Source: Qipengyuania mesophila (GTDB lineage: Bacteria > Pseudomonadota > Alphaproteobacteria > Sphingomonadales > Sphingomonadaceae). Taken from it: a DNA stretch of 64,000 nucleotides. Within the stretch, counting starts at the first letter, position 1. Each line of letters begins with the position of its first letter. Shown here one piece after another: positions 45,545 to 55,901 of the stretch. Position numbers and translations under genes: made by a program. The stretch is taken from positions 248,001 to 312,000 of the forward strand of contig NZ_JAIGNU010000002.1 in the NCBI RefSeq assembly GCF_019711655.1, written 5' to 3'. The notes under the pieces were generated by a model. That model did not search any database, was not told the origin of the DNA, and saw nothing but the letters and a program-made list of their open reading frames with translations.

Positions 45545-45694
45545 CGAAGCTGTCCCGTGCCCGTCATAACCTGCTGGATGCAGAAACGCGGGGGCGCTTG
45601 GCAATGCGGGCGGGGCTCGACGCTGGGGAGAACCGCGCTGGCTTGTGCAAAGCTTGTGAACAAGTGGGCGCACGGCGTTAACCGTGCTCGTTGG

Positions 45695-47293
45695 TCACAG
45701 CTTGTCGATCTTCTCGCCCTCGGCGCTGGTGAAGGGGAAGGAGTCCAGCCCCAACTTCCTGAGTTCATTCACCATTTCGCGCGCGCTTTCGGCGCTGTCG
45801 AAGGGTCCCGAAAGCAGCCGGTTGGCTTCGCCCCACGGGGTGACGAAGGGCCCCTTGCCATCGAGCTTGCCTTCCGCCTTGCGCGTGATCCTGCGCCAGT
45901 CGAACTTGAGCGCGTCGGTATCCTTGCCGGTCGCCACCTGCACCCAGTGGCGCGAAGGATATGCAGGTGGAGGCGGCGGCTTGGGGGCCGCGCGCTCGCG
46001 CGGGATGTCGATGCGCGTGATATCGACCGCGCCGCTGGCAGCGGGAGCGGGAGCTTGCGGCTCGAGCGTGAAGCCGCTGAAGGCATCGGCGACGCTTGCC
46101 GGGCCTGGTTCGGGCGACGGTGTCGGCGCAGGAGATGGTGTCGGCGTGGGCGACGGCGCGGGTGACGGCGGCGGCGCGTTCGTGGCGGACCTTGCCATAT
46201 CCGGCTCCGCCTGTGCGATCACGACCGGAGTCGCCCGCGACGCCCCTGACTCTCCGGCAGGCGCGGGGTCATTGCCTCCGATGTTCGTGGCTTGCGGCGG
46301 AACCGGAGTCGGCGGCGGCGAAGCGGGCGAGGATGGTTCGCGCTCCTGCCGCTGGATTGGAGTGGCGCTGACCGCCCTGCTGCGGGTCATGTCCGGCCGT
46401 CGCCGGTTCTGGCGATTGCGCGGATCGCTCGCCGCCGTTGCGGATGCAGAAACGGGCTGCGCTGGTGCCGTATCGGCGCGCGCCAGCTGCGGCGGCGGCG
46501 GCGAATAGCCCGCGATCTCGGCATCGTCGGTGCCGATGCTCGCTGTGCGGGGAAAGATGCCGAGATTGGCGGCGGCGGCCTGCTGCGCCTTGGTCAGCCG
46601 GGGCATGTAATCGAAATAGGCTGCCATGCGCGACCCGACACCCGCCGGGAGCATCGTATCGGCGATCTCCTTGGCGGCGCGCGCCTCGCCAAGGATCGCC
46701 AGCCCGAATGCGCGCGTGCGGTACGCCGTCACGTCACGCTTCTCCAGCAAGGGCAGCAGGGTGGCTTCGAAGCCCTTGCGGTCGCCGGTGATCGCCTGGC
46801 TCAGCGCAAGGCGGCGGGTGGCCTCTGCACCCGCGCCATTGGCCAGCGCGAGGCGGTAGAAATGCTGGGCGCTCGCAGCATCGCCGACCAGGTCGAAGGC
46901 GAGCCCGCGGTCCTCCGCCATCGACGCCAGCGGGGCCCCTGCCTTTTCCGCTTCGGCGAAGAGGCGCAGCGCCTCTATCGGCCGGCGCGAGCGGGTGTAG
47001 GCGCGGGCCAGCCCCAGCTTTGTTCGCGGATTGCCCGGCGAAAGTTCGTTCGCGCGGCCGAAGAAACCTATCGCCGCATCGATGTCGCCAAGCTGGAGCG
47101 CGGCCTCGCCCGCATCGAGGAGGGCGTTCGTGTCCGCCGCATTGCGGGCGAGGCGGGACAGCGCCTCGCTCAGCTTGCGCTCGCCTTCCCCGGGCAGGGG
47201 CTGGACGATCTCTCGCTGGGCCGCGGCCGGCGGTGCATGCGCAGTTACGGCCAGCAGCGCAGCCGCAGTCGCAAGTCGCCGGTTCGAAATCAT
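45695..47293 (-). CDS. SPOR-domain protein with N-terminal TPRs (division-associated)
   Basis: 532 residues. Signal peptide to about residue 25 (AAAQR), helical TPR-like repeats (about 40-235), a long Pro/Ala/Ser linker (about 270-440) and a C-terminal SPOR-like domain (about 450-530; WVQVATGKDTDALKFDWRRI, LLSGPFDSAESAREMVNELRKLG). SPOR domains bind denuded septal glycan, so it probably acts at the division site. It follows ftsZ after 49 bases on the same strand, with a hairpin between. Confidence 0.8.
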   Translation of the reverse strand: MISNRRLATAAALLAVTAHAPPAAAQREIVQPLPGEGERKLSEALSRLARNAADTNALLDAGEAALQLGDIDAAIGFFGRANELSPGNPRTKLGLARAYTRSRRPIEALRLFAEAEKAGAPLASMAEDRGLAFDLVGDAASAQHFYRLALANGAGAEATRRLALSQAITGDRKGFEATLLPLLEKRDVTAYRTRAFGLAILGEARAAKEIADTMLPAGVGSRMAAYFDYMPRLTKAQQAAAANLGIFPRTASIGTDDAEIAGYSPPPPQLARADTAPAQPVSASATAASDPRNRQNRRRPDMTRSRAVSATPIQRQEREPSSPASPPPTPVPPQATNIGGNDPAPAGESGASRATPVVIAQAEPDMARSATNAPPPSPAPSPTPTPSPAPTPSPEPGPASVADAFSGFTLEPQAPAPAASGAVDITRIDIPRERAAPKPPPPPAYPSRHWVQVATGKDTDALKFDWRRITRKAEGKLDGKGPFVTPWGEANRLLSGPFDSAESAREMVNELRKLGLDSFPFTSAEGEKIDKL

Positions 47294-47306
47294 ATCCCGC
47301 TCCCCT

Positions 47307-47330
47307 CGGCGCGGGCATCATCCCGCGCCG
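47307..47330 (-). terminator. Hairpin between ftsZ and the SPOR gene
   Basis: CGGCGCGGG and CCCGCGCCG pair perfectly (9 bp) over CATCAT. On the minus strand the next bases hold the SPOR gene ribosome site (AGGGGAG). There is no T-run, so attenuation or mRNA protection is as likely as termination. Confidence 0.4.
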
Positions 47331-47342
47331 ACGCGGCTGCAC

Positions 47343-49076
47343 TTACTGGTTGTTCTGGCGTCCGAGGAAGCGCGGGATGTTGAGACCACCGCCGCTGCCG
47401 CCATCGGCATCTTGGTCCTCGTCTTCCTCGCCATCGGAGGTGTTCGCCCCGCGCGAGAGATTGGCCATGCGCTCGAACAGCGTGTTGCCGGGCAGCGAGC
47501 CCGAGCCACCGCCTGCCGGAGCACCGCCCTGGTCGCCCGACATGCCGGGCTGACGCTGCGCCGGCTTGGCCGCCAGCGGGCTGCCACCGGCGACATGCTC
47601 GTCGCCGAGCTCGAATTCGTCCTGCGACCCAGCATCGGGTTCGCGCATCGCCCCGGACAGGTCGAGCGGCGCACGCTGCTGGCCACCCCCGGTCCCCTGC
47701 GGTGCGCCGATGCCGTGGTCATCCACGTCCTCATCCTGCATGTCGAAGCGTTCGGTATGTTCGTTGCGCAGGCCGGCAAGCGGATCGACGATATCGTCGA
47801 CGTCGTCATAATCCTCTTCGGCATCCTCGCCCGAGGTTGCAGGCGACAGGCCGAAAGGGCGCTCGTCCTCTTCCGCATAGGCTTCATCGGTCAGGTCGAG
47901 CGCATCGCCTTCGTCCTCAGCGGGCTCGGGCGAGTGCATGGCAGCGGGTTCGTGCGCGGGCTCCGGCTCGGGTTCGGCCGAGAGTCCTTCATTGAGTTCG
48001 AAGGGCTCGTCCTCGGCCACGCTCTCGCTCGGCAGGTCGAGCACCGGACGCTTGGGCGCGCTGCTCTCGCGCATCGAGAAGCTACGCGTCGGCGCGACCG
48101 CGACCGAACCGTCTGGTTCGATCCCGGTGGCGACAACCGAGACGCGGATCTTGCCATCGAGATCGGGATTGAAGGCCGAACCCCAGATGATATTGGCATC
48201 TTCGTCGACCAGCTCGCGGATGTGGTTCGCGGCTTCGTCGACCTCGAGCAGCTTCATGTCTTCGCCGCCGATGATCGAGATGATCACGCCCTTGGCGCCG
48301 GCCATCGAAACGCCGTCGAGCAGCGGATTGGCAATCGCGCGTTCAGCCGCTTCGAGCGCGCGGTTGTCGCCCTCGCCCTCGCCCGTGCCCATCATCGCCT
48401 TGCCCATCTCGCTCATGACCGAGCGGACGTCGGCGAAGTCGAGATTGATCAGGCCGGGCATGACCATCAGGTCGGTGATCGAGCGGACGCCCTGCTGGAG
48501 GACCTCGTCCGCGAGCTGGAAGGCCTCCTTGAAGGTGGTTTCCGCCTTGGCGACCAGGAACAGGTTCTGGTTGGGGATGACGATCAGCGTGTCGACATGC
48601 TTCTGCAGCTCGTCGATGCCCGCCTCGGCTGCGCGCATGCGGCGCGTGCCTTCGAACAGGAACGGCTTGGTCACCACGCCGACGGTCAGCACGCCCTTCT
48701 TGCGCGCCGCTTCGGCAATCACCGGTGCCGCGCCGGTGCCGGTTCCGCCGCCCATGCCGGCGGCGATGAAGACCATGTTCACGCCTTCGAGCGCGTCCTC
48801 GATATCACCCACGGTTTCTTCTGCGGCGGCCTTGCCCACTTCGGGGCGTGCGCCGGCACCGAGGCCGCCGGTGATGTCGGGGCCGAGCTGGATGCGCTTT
48901 TCGGAAGGGGAACTGCTGAGCGCCTGCGCATCGGTATTGGCGACGATGAAATCGACGCCCTCGATCTGCGCCTCCATCATGTTGGCGATGGCGTTGCCGC
49001 CCGCACCGCCGACACCGACAACCATGATCTTGGGACGAAGATCGTCGTCCGATGCCGGTCCGATATTGATACTCAT
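47343..49076 (-). CDS. ftsZ: Cell division protein FtsZ
   Basis: 577 residues. Tubulin-like GTPase forming the division ring. GTP-binding [13 protein letters not shown] (tubulin signature) near 105, GVGGAGGNA at 21, and the T7 loop segment [11 protein letters not shown] near 205. After about 320 residues comes a long acidic, Pro-rich linker (about 220 residues, long for FtsZ), ending in the conserved FtsA-binding peptide IPRFLGRQ. Start ATG 49076 ([10 protein letters not shown]). A DnaA box lies upstream. Confidence 0.98.
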   Translation of the reverse strand: MSINIGPASDDDLRPKIMVVGVGGAGGNAIANMMEAQIEGVDFIVANTDAQALSSSPSEKRIQLGPDITGGLGAGARPEVGKAAAEETVGDIEDALEGVNMVFIAAGMGGGTGTGAAPVIAEAARKKGVLTVGVVTKPFLFEGTRRMRAAEAGIDELQKHVDTLIVIPNQNLFLVAKAETTFKEAFQLADEVLQQGVRSITDLMVMPGLINLDFADVRSVMSEMGKAMMGTGEGEGDNRALEAAERAIANPLLDGVSMAGAKGVIISIIGGEDMKLLEVDEAANHIRELVDEDANIIWGSAFNPDLDGKIRVSVVATGIEPDGSVAVAPTRSFSMRESSAPKRPVLDLPSESVAEDEPFELNEGLSAEPEPEPAHEPAAMHSPEPAEDEGDALDLTDEAYAEEDERPFGLSPATSGEDAEEDYDDVDDIVDPLAGLRNEHTERFDMQDEDVDDHGIGAPQGTGGGQQRAPLDLSGAMREPDAGSQDEFELGDEHVAGGSPLAAKPAQRQPGMSGDQGGAPAGGGSGSLPGNTLFERMANLSRGANTSDGEEDEDQDADGGSGGGLNIPRFLGRQNNQ

Positions 49077-49166
49077 CAAGAGTCCCCTGGGTATTCGAAA
49101 GTCAATTACGGGCTTTATGTCACAAGTCGGGCACAAAGCGAATCGCGGAGCGATGCGCCGGATGCC

Positions 49167-49175
49167 TTATCCACA
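49167..49175 (+). promoter_or_regulatory. Consensus DnaA box upstream of ftsZ
   Basis: TTATCCACA is a perfect match to the bacterial DnaA box, inside the partial palindrome CCTTATCCACAAGG (49165-49178). It lies in the 134-base ftsA-ftsZ gap, 91 bases before ftsZ. In Caulobacter DnaA is known to stimulate ftsZ. Confidence 0.5.
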
Positions 49176-49210
49176 AGGCCTAAAGGCGGGATCGCGCTGT
49201 GTAGCAACCC

Positions 49211-50497
49211 TCAGAAATACTCGCGCACCGCTTGAAAAACACGGTTCACCAAACCCATGCCGCGATAGCGCTTGGTCGGCTGGTAGCGCGGGCCCACCGA
49301 ACGGATGTCGACCGGGTCGTCGGAGGCATAGAGGCACAGGCCCGCGAGCGTCGCGAAACCGGGCGTCGCATGGGCCTCGGGCAGGCCCTGTAGCGCGGGC
49401 GGCTTGCCGATGCGGACCGGGCGGCCGAGTGCGCCCTGCATGAATTCGGCGATGCCATGCAGTTCGGCCCCGCCGCCGGTGAGAACGACCTGACCGCCCT
49501 GCGCGCCGGTGAAGCCCATCGCCTTGAGCGCCTTGCCCACCTCGGCGGTCGTCACGCCGAGCCGGTCGGTGACGATCGACACCAGTTCGGCGCGAGCGAT
49601 GCGGTTGTGCTCGTCGGCGCCGCGCGCAAGCCTTCCGCCGGGCTCCTCGCCCGGGCCGTTCACCGGGATCATCTCGCGGTGGTCGGTCGGCGTGGCGATC
49701 GCCGAGCCGGCGACGCATTTGAGCCGCTCCGCCTGGCTGCGACGGATTCCAAGCGAGGAAGCGATGGCGTCGGTGATGTCGTTCGAGCCGACCGGGATCG
49801 ACTTCAGCCCCAGTAGCATGCCCGCCGCATGGACCGAGACATTGGTCACTTGCGCGCCGATCTCGACCAGAGCCACGCCGAGATCGCGTTCCTCGGCGGT
49901 GAGGCAGGCATAGGCGGCGGCGAGCGGGCTCGCGACCACGCCCTCGACATCGAGATGCGCGGTCTGCACCGCCTCGATGAGATTGCGCACCGGCGCGCCC
50001 TCGGCCAGCGTCACATGGACGTCGACCCCCAGGGCCTCGGCGTGCAATCCCTTGGGATTGGCGACGCCATGCGCCCCGTCGAGCGTGTAATGCGCCGGTT
50101 GCGCATGAAGCACCATCCGCCCGTCGGGATGCAGGTGATCGCGCGCCGCATAGAGCAGGTGCTCGATATCGTCCTCTTCGATGCGTCGCCCGCCGATCGC
50201 GATCTCGACGCTCGAGATCTTGCTCGACAGCCCTGCCCCGGCGCAGCCGATCCACACGCTCTGGATCGAGGTGTTGGCATTGGCCTCGGCCTTCTCGATC
50301 GCGGTGCGGATCGCGTGGCTCGCGGCGCGCATGTCGGTCACATAGCCGCGCTTGATTCCCTCGCTCGCGCGGTGACTCGACCCGAGCACGACCATCTCTC
50401 CGCTCTCGGCCTGGCCCATGATCATCGCCGAGACGCGGAAGGAGCCGATGTTGACTGCGGCGAAGACTCGGGTGATGCGCGGCTGCTGGGTGGCCAT
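49211..50497 (-). CDS. ftsA: Cell division protein FtsA
   Basis: 428 residues. Actin-like protein that ties FtsZ to the membrane. VFAAVNIGSFRVSAM (phosphate 1), VGIGAQVTNVSVH-like phosphate 2 (LVEIGAQVTNVSVHAAG), VLTGGGAELHGI (adenosine motif) and the C-terminal amphipathic tail (GLVNRVFQAVREYF) are seen. The stop/start overlap with ftsQ is one base. Confidence 0.96.
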   Translation of the reverse strand: MATQQPRITRVFAAVNIGSFRVSAMIMGQAESGEMVVLGSSHRASEGIKRGYVTDMRAASHAIRTAIEKAEANANTSIQSVWIGCAGAGLSSKISSVEIAIGGRRIEEDDIEHLLYAARDHLHPDGRMVLHAQPAHYTLDGAHGVANPKGLHAEALGVDVHVTLAEGAPVRNLIEAVQTAHLDVEGVVASPLAAAYACLTAEERDLGVALVEIGAQVTNVSVHAAGMLLGLKSIPVGSNDITDAIASSLGIRRSQAERLKCVAGSAIATPTDHREMIPVNGPGEEPGGRLARGADEHNRIARAELVSIVTDRLGVTTAEVGKALKAMGFTGAQGGQVVLTGGGAELHGIAEFMQGALGRPVRIGKPPALQGLPEAHATPGFATLAGLCLYASDDPVDIRSVGPRYQPTKRYRGMGLVNRVFQAVREYF

Positions 50498-51405
50498 CAG
50501 TCAGCCTTTCCGTTGAGCGAGGTCAGCTTGGGACAGGGCCCGTCCTCGCAGCGCAGATAGGCGCGATCGGGCACGCGCATGTCGATCGCCACCGGCTTGC
50601 CGCCGATCAGCCGGTGCATCCCGTCGAGCTGGGCGAACTTGACCAGCGCCGGCGCGCCGAGATCGCCTTCGGGCAGCGCGAGCAGTTGGCCGGTCTTGAA
50701 GGTCAGGTTCCAGCGCCGGTTGCCGACCCATTCGGCTGCCGCAATCTGGGGCTTCAGCGCAGGCGCCGCGTCGAGCAGCCGGCCCAGCTCCTGCACCTGT
50801 CGCGCCGCGCCGGGACCTTCGATGAGCAGCATGCCCTTGGCCTTCGCGGCGCTGATCGGTTCGAGTTCGTGACCCTGGCGGTCGATCAGCATCAGCCGGT
50901 CGGGCTTGCGCAACACCGCATGCGGCACGCGCTCGACCACGTCGATCTTGAGCGTATCGGGCAGCTGGCGCGAGACGCGCGCATCGGCCACCCAGGGCAG
51001 ATCGAGCAGGCGTTCGCGCACGCCGTTGAGATCGACGAGCGGCATGGGCTGGTCCTGCTCGGCGAGCACGCGCTCGTAGACCAGCTGTTCGTTCATCCGC
51101 TTGACGCCCGAAACCTGCACGCGGCGAACCTCGAAGCCCGAGCGCGAGGCCGATTTGGCCAGCTCGGTCTGGGCGATCTCCGGCAGGCCGGCGAAGCTGG
51201 CGATGGTCCATGCGATCCCGAGACCCGCGACAATGATCGCGGAGAGGAAGAACTTGTGCCACTGCTCCTCGGTAAAGGGCAGCGCGGTCATCGCGCGATC
51301 GAACAGCCCGCTGGTATGCTGGCGCGCGGCGCGAGCCTTCTGGTTGCGGCTGCGCGTCGCGGCAGAGCGGCGCACGCCGGTCGGCTTGCGCTTGACCTTA
51401 GCCAT
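50497..51405 (-). CDS. ftsQ: Cell division protein FtsQ
   Basis: 302 residues from ATG 51405. A basic cytoplasmic N-terminus (about 1-50), one membrane segment (about 52-72), then POTRA (about 90-160) and FtsQ domains (VSRQLPDTLKIDVVERVPHAVL). It recruits later division proteins. Overlaps ddl by 8 bases. Confidence 0.93.
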   Translation of the reverse strand: MAKVKRKPTGVRRSAATRSRNQKARAARQHTSGLFDRAMTALPFTEEQWHKFFLSAIIVAGLGIAWTIASFAGLPEIAQTELAKSASRSGFEVRRVQVSGVKRMNEQLVYERVLAEQDQPMPLVDLNGVRERLLDLPWVADARVSRQLPDTLKIDVVERVPHAVLRKPDRLMLIDRQGHELEPISAAKAKGMLLIEGPGAARQVQELGRLLDAAPALKPQIAAAEWVGNRRWNLTFKTGQLLALPEGDLGAPALVKFAQLDGMHRLIGGKPVAIDMRVPDRAYLRCEDGPCPKLTSLNGKAD

Positions 51406-52372
51406 CGCCGCCCCCCGATTTCGCTGCATGGTGGCGCAGCGCGGCGGCAACCACCAGTTCGCACAGCGCACCATATTCGATGCCCGCGTGCTTCGCCTGT
51501 TCGGGCACCAGGCTGAGCGGCGTCATGCCCGGCTGGGTATTGGTCTCGAGCACGAACAGCCCGTCCTCGCCCTGCTCTTCGTCCCAGCGGAAATCGGTCC
51601 GGCTGGTGCCGCGGCAGCCGAGCACCTTGTGTGCGCGCAGCGCATATTCGAGGCACAGCTCGCGAATGTGATCGGGTATTTCGGCGGGGCAGACATGGTC
51701 GGTCATGCCGTCGGTATACTTCGCGTCGAAATCGTAGAAGCCGCTCTTGGGCTTCAGCTCGGTGACCGCCAGCGCGCGCGGCCCATCCTCGAAATCAACT
51801 ACGGCCGCAGTCATCTCACGGCCCTTGATATAGGGCTCGGCGAGAAGCTCGGCGAATTCCTGCCACGGCCCCTTGGCCTCGCGTGCGATGGGATTGCCGT
51901 AATTGCCTTCCGCAGTGACGATGGCGACGCCGACCGAACTGCCCTCGTTGACCGGCTTGAGCACATAGGGCCGCGGCATCGGGTCGCGCTCGTAGAGGTC
52001 GGCGCTCTTGACAATCCGCCCGCCGGGCATGGGGATGCCGTGCGGCACGAGCGCCTGCTTGGTCAGCTGCTTGTCGATCGCGATGACCGAGGTGGCGAGA
52101 CCCGAATGGGTATAGGGTACGCCCATCAGGTCGAGCATGCCCTGCACCGTGCCATCCTCGCCCGGCACGCCGTGGAGCGCGTTGAAGACCACGTCGGGCG
52201 CGGTCTCGGCGATGCGCGCGGCGACCTGACGGTCCATGTCGATCCGCGTGACGCGGTGCCCGCGTTCCTCGAGCGCCTTGGCGACGCCCTCGCCCGACAT
52301 GAGGCTGACCGGCCGCTCGTTGGCCCAGCCGCCCATCAGGACCGCGATGTGGAGTTTGGGGAGATCGCTCAT
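51398..52372 (-). CDS. ddl: D-alanine-D-alanine ligase
   Basis: 324 residues from ATG 52372 (a TTG one codon earlier is unlikely). ATP-grasp enzyme making D-Ala-D-Ala for MurF. HIAVLMGGWANERPVSLMSG at the start, KPVNEGSSVGVA and LETNTQPGMTPLSLVPEQA show the family. The gene starts 9 bases after murB ends. Confidence 0.96.
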   Translation of the reverse strand: MSDLPKLHIAVLMGGWANERPVSLMSGEGVAKALEERGHRVTRIDMDRQVAARIAETAPDVVFNALHGVPGEDGTVQGMLDLMGVPYTHSGLATSVIAIDKQLTKQALVPHGIPMPGGRIVKSADLYERDPMPRPYVLKPVNEGSSVGVAIVTAEGNYGNPIAREAKGPWQEFAELLAEPYIKGREMTAAVVDFEDGPRALAVTELKPKSGFYDFDAKYTDGMTDHVCPAEIPDHIRELCLEYALRAHKVLGCRGTSRTDFRWDEEQGEDGLFVLETNTQPGMTPLSLVPEQAKHAGIEYGALCELVVAAALRHHAAKSGGGDG

Positions 52373-52381
52373 CAAAAGTTC

Positions 52382-53287
52382 CTAGGGCCGCCCCACTCGT
52401 TGAATTTCCCATTCGAGCTCGACGCCCGAATTCGCGCGCACGCGGCGCTTCACCTCTTCGCCCAGGCCTTCGATGTCGGCGCTGGTCGCGTCGTCGACAT
52501 TGAGCAGGAAGTTGGTATGCTTCTCGCTCACCTGCGCGCCCCCCATCTTGAGGCCGCGACAGCCCGCCGCATCGACCAGTTCCCAGGCCTTCTTCCCCGG
52601 GGGGTTCTTGAAGGTCGACCCGCCGGTCTTGGTGCGCAGCGGCTGCGATTGCTCACGTGCCTCGCCGATGGCATCCATTTTCGCACCGATCTCGGCGGGA
52701 TCGCCCGGCTCGCCCTGGAAGCGTGCGCGCACGACCACCGCGCCTTCGGGCAATTCGGAATGGCGGTAGGTGTAGCGAAGCTCCGCCGCGAGCAGCGTGA
52801 CCAGTGTCCCGTCGGGCAGGACGACGTCGCAATCGATCAGCACGTCGCTGACCTCGCGGCCATAGGCGCCGCCGTTCATCCGCACGAAGCCGCCGACCGT
52901 GCCCGGTATGCCGCGCATGAATTCGACCCCGGCAATGCCCGCGTCGCGCGCGGTCGAGGCGACGAGGATGCCATGAGCGCCGCCCCCGCAGGTCAGCGTG
53001 TGGTCGGCATGGGTCTCGATCTTGGCGAAGGGCTTGCCGAGCCGGATCACCACGCCCGGCACACCGCCGTCGCGGACGATCATGTTCGAGCCGAGGCCGA
53101 GCGCCATCACCGGCAGGCGGCCGCCGAGCCGCTCGAGGAAGAGCCTCAATTCGTCGAGGTCGGCGGGTTCGAACAACCAGTCGGCCTTGCCGCCGGCCTT
53201 GAACCAGACGAGCTTGGCGAGCGGCGCATCGGGCGTCAGCTTGCCGCGCAATCCCGTGGTGTCGACGGGTTCGTCGAGTGCGGTCAT
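52382..53287 (-). CDS. murB: UDP-N-acetylenolpyruvoylglucosamine reductase
   Basis: 301 residues. FAD enzyme reducing UDP-enolpyruvyl-GlcNAc to UDP-MurNAc. FAD motif [33 protein letters not shown] and the catalytic Ser in [18 protein letters not shown]; a type II-like length. Overlaps murC by 4 bases. Confidence 0.96.
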   Translation of the reverse strand: MTALDEPVDTTGLRGKLTPDAPLAKLVWFKAGGKADWLFEPADLDELRLFLERLGGRLPVMALGLGSNMIVRDGGVPGVVIRLGKPFAKIETHADHTLTCGGGAHGILVASTARDAGIAGVEFMRGIPGTVGGFVRMNGGAYGREVSDVLIDCDVVLPDGTLVTLLAAELRYTYRHSELPEGAVVVRARFQGEPGDPAEIGAKMDAIGEAREQSQPLRTKTGGSTFKNPPGKKAWELVDAAGCRGLKMGGAQVSEKHTNFLLNVDDATSADIEGLGEEVKRRVRANSGVELEWEIQRVGRP

Positions 53288-54708
53288 GCCGTGGTCGCCC
53301 TCGCGATGGCATCGGCGAGCCCTGCCGCCCATTGCGTGATGTCGCCCGCACCGAGGCAGACGACGAAATCGCCCGCGCGCAGATCGCCGGCCAGCTTCGC
53401 CGCGAGATCGCCTTCGTCGGCGACCGTCTGCGCGGCGCGGTGGCCGCGCGCCTTGAGACCGGCGACGAGCGCATCGGCATCGACGCCCTCAATCGAGTCC
53501 TCGCCCGCGGCATAGACCGGCGTCACATAGACCTGGTCGGCCTCGTTGAAGCAGGACTGGAACTCGTCCATCAAATCGCGCAGGCGGGTGTAGCGATGCG
53601 GCTGGACCACGGCGATGACGCGCCCCTCGCCCGCGCTTTCGCGCGCTGCGGCGAGCACCGCCCTGATCTCGACCGGGTGGTGACCGTAATCGTCGATGAT
53701 CGTCGCCACACCCGTGCCGCTGGGCACTTCGCCGACCTTGGTGAAGCGCCGCCGGACGCCGCCGAAATGGGAGAAGCCGGTGCAGATAACATCGTTGTCG
53801 CAGCCCATCTCGATCGCCACGGCGATTGCGGCGAGCGCGTTCTGGACATTGTGCCGCCCGGGCATGGGCAGGCGTACACCCTCGATCCGGCGATCCTCCT
53901 GCCCGCGGCGGCGCACGATCACATCGAAGCAATTGCCGCCCGCATCGGGGCGCACGTTGACCCCGCAGATGTCGGCCTGGAGGTTGAAGCCGTAGGTCAC
54001 GACGTTGCGATCGCGCACCTTGCCGATCACCGCCTGCACCTCGGGATGGTCTATGCACAGCACCGCCGCGCCGTAGAAGGGCACGTTGTGGATGAACTCG
54101 ACGAAGGCATCCTTCATCCCGTCGAAATCGCCGTAATGGTCGAGGTGTTCGGGATCGATATTGGTGACCACGGCGATGGTCCCGTCGAGCCGCAGGAAGC
54201 TGCCGTCGCTCTCGTCGGCCTCGACCACCATCCACTCGCTGTCGCCGAGCCGCGCGTTCGAGCCATATTGTTCGATGATCCCGCCGTTGATCACGGTCGG
54301 ATCGATCCCGCCGGCATCGAGCAGCGCGGCGATCATGCTGGTGGTGGTGGTCTTGCCATGCGTGCCCGCGACCGCGACAGTCGACTTGAGCCGCATCAGC
54401 TCGGCGAGCATCTCCGCGCGGCGCACCACCGGGATGCGGTTTTCGAGCGCATAGGCGACTTCGGGATTGGTCCGCTTGACCGCGGTCGAGGTGACGACGA
54501 CCGCCGCGCCCTCGACGTTCTCGGGCGCATGGCCGATGGCGATCTGGATGCCGCGCTTGCGCAGCCGCTCGACGGTCGCGCTTTCCTTCGCGTCCGAGCC
54601 CTGGACCCTGTAGCCGAGGTTATCCATCACCTCGGCGATGCCCGACATGCCGATGCCGCCGATGCCGACGAAGTGAATGGTCCCGATATCGGTTGCGACG
54701 CCTCTCAT
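53284..54708 (-). CDS. murC: UDP-N-acetylmuramate-L-alanine ligase
   Basis: 474 residues. Adds L-Ala to UDP-MurNAc. UDP site [21 protein letters not shown] loop [11 protein letters not shown] near 115 and [14 protein letters not shown] are present. It overlaps murB and murG by four bases on each side. Confidence 0.97.
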   Translation of the reverse strand: MRGVATDIGTIHFVGIGGIGMSGIAEVMDNLGYRVQGSDAKESATVERLRKRGIQIAIGHAPENVEGAAVVVTSTAVKRTNPEVAYALENRIPVVRRAEMLAELMRLKSTVAVAGTHGKTTTTSMIAALLDAGGIDPTVINGGIIEQYGSNARLGDSEWMVVEADESDGSFLRLDGTIAVVTNIDPEHLDHYGDFDGMKDAFVEFIHNVPFYGAAVLCIDHPEVQAVIGKVRDRNVVTYGFNLQADICGVNVRPDAGGNCFDVIVRRRGQEDRRIEGVRLPMPGRHNVQNALAAIAVAIEMGCDNDVICTGFSHFGGVRRRFTKVGEVPSGTGVATIIDDYGHHPVEIRAVLAAARESAGEGRVIAVVQPHRYTRLRDLMDEFQSCFNEADQVYVTPVYAAGEDSIEGVDADALVAGLKARGHRAAQTVADEGDLAAKLAGDLRAGDFVVCLGAGDITQWAAGLADAIARATTA

Positions 54709-55901
54709 CGTGCAGTCTCCCGATTGGCGCCTTGCCCCGCCGGAATGCCCTGCGACGCGCCGCGGGCATTGTTGCCGCCCACGCGGATCACATCCATCAT
54801 CTCGGCACCGCCGAAGCTCTCGACGAGATCGGCGAGGTCCTCGGCCGCCCTCGGGCGCCCGCAGTTCCAGGCAGCATGCGCGGCCTTGGCGAGGCCCTGC
54901 GGATTTTCCGCGAGCGCCTTGATCTGCTTGGCCAGCTCCTTGCCGGTGAACCGTTCCTGCCGGATCATCCGCGCCCCGCCCGACTTGGCCAGCTCGCGCG
55001 CATTTGCGGCCTGGTGGTCGTCGGTGGCGATCGGCAGCGGGATGAGGATGGCGGGACGGCCCACCGCGGTCAGTTCGGCAATGGTCGAGGCACCAGCGCG
55101 ACCGATGAACAGATGCGCATCGGCGAGCCGCGCCGCCATGTCCTCGAAATAGGTCGCGAGTTCGGCGGGGATGCCATGCGAGCGATAGCGCTCGCGGACC
55201 GTGTCGAGATCCTCGGGCCGGCATTGCTGCGTGACCTGCAGCCGCTGGCGCAGCGCGGGCGGGAGCATGGACAGGCCGTCGGGGACCACTTCGGAAAGGA
55301 CTCGTGCGCCCTGGCTGCCGCCGGTCACCAGCACGCGCAGCAGCCCGTCCTCGGTGAAGGGAGGGAACGGCTCGTCGCGCAGCGACAGCACGCCCGCACG
55401 CACCGGATTGCCGACCAGGTGGACCTTGCCCGCGTGCTTGGCGTCGAGCCGCTCGACCTCGGGATAGGACGTCGCGATCGCATCGACCCTGCGCGCGAAC
55501 AGGCGGTTGACCCGGCCGAGCACGGCGTTCTGTTCATGCACCACGGTCGGCACGCCCGCGCTGGTCGCGGCGAGGATCGTCGGCAGCGAGGGATAGCCGC
55601 CGAAGCCAACCACCGCGCTGGGTTCGAAGCTCTCGAACAGCCGCAGCGCCATCCGGCGCCCTTCGAGCACGGCCCTGATGCCCTTGATCCAGGTGAGCGG
55701 GTTCTTGCCGAAGCGCCCCGCGGGAATGACGTGGGCGGGCAGGAAGTCGGGCTTGCCCGGAATCTGCGCGCCGCGCGCATCGGTGATCAGCGCGACGTGG
55801 TGGCCGCGCCGGTGAAGTTCGGCGGCGAGCGCGAAGGCGGGCAGCAAATGCCCACCGGTGCCCCCGGCGGCGAGAACATAATGGCGACTGGCACCGGTCA
55901 T
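54705..55901 (-). CDS. murG: Undecaprenyl-PP-MurNAc-pentapeptide GlcNAc transferase MurG
   Basis: 398 residues. GT28 glycosyltransferase making lipid II at the inner face. [13 protein letters not shown]-loop, [22 protein letters not shown] and the C-domain [24 protein letters not shown]. It has a tail of about 35 residues beyond the usual end ([15 protein letters not shown]), slightly long for the family. Confidence 0.96.
   Translation of the reverse strand: MTGASRHYVLAAGGTGGHLLPAFALAAELHRRGHHVALITDARGAQIPGKPDFLPAHVIPAGRFGKNPLTWIKGIRAVLEGRRMALRLFESFEPSAVVGFGGYPSLPTILAATSAGVPTVVHEQNAVLGRVNRLFARRVDAIATSYPEVERLDAKHAGKVHLVGNPVRAGVLSLRDEPFPPFTEDGLLRVLVTGGSQGARVLSEVVPDGLSMLPPALRQRLQVTQQCRPEDLDTVRERYRSHGIPAELATYFEDMAARLADAHLFIGRAGASTIAELTAVGRPAILIPLPIATDDHQAANARELAKSGGARMIRQERFTGKELAKQIKALAENPQGLAKAAHAAWNCGRPRAAEDLADLVESFGGAEMMDVIRVGGNNARGASQGIPAGQGANRETAR

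Noticed and set aside
45676..45684. TTAACC motif near the SPOR gene end
   Set aside because: Single half-site inside a spacer downstream of genes, not in a promoter position.
53278..55152. 624-codon open frame opposite murC and murG
   Set aside because: Antisense shadow without ribosome site or motifs.
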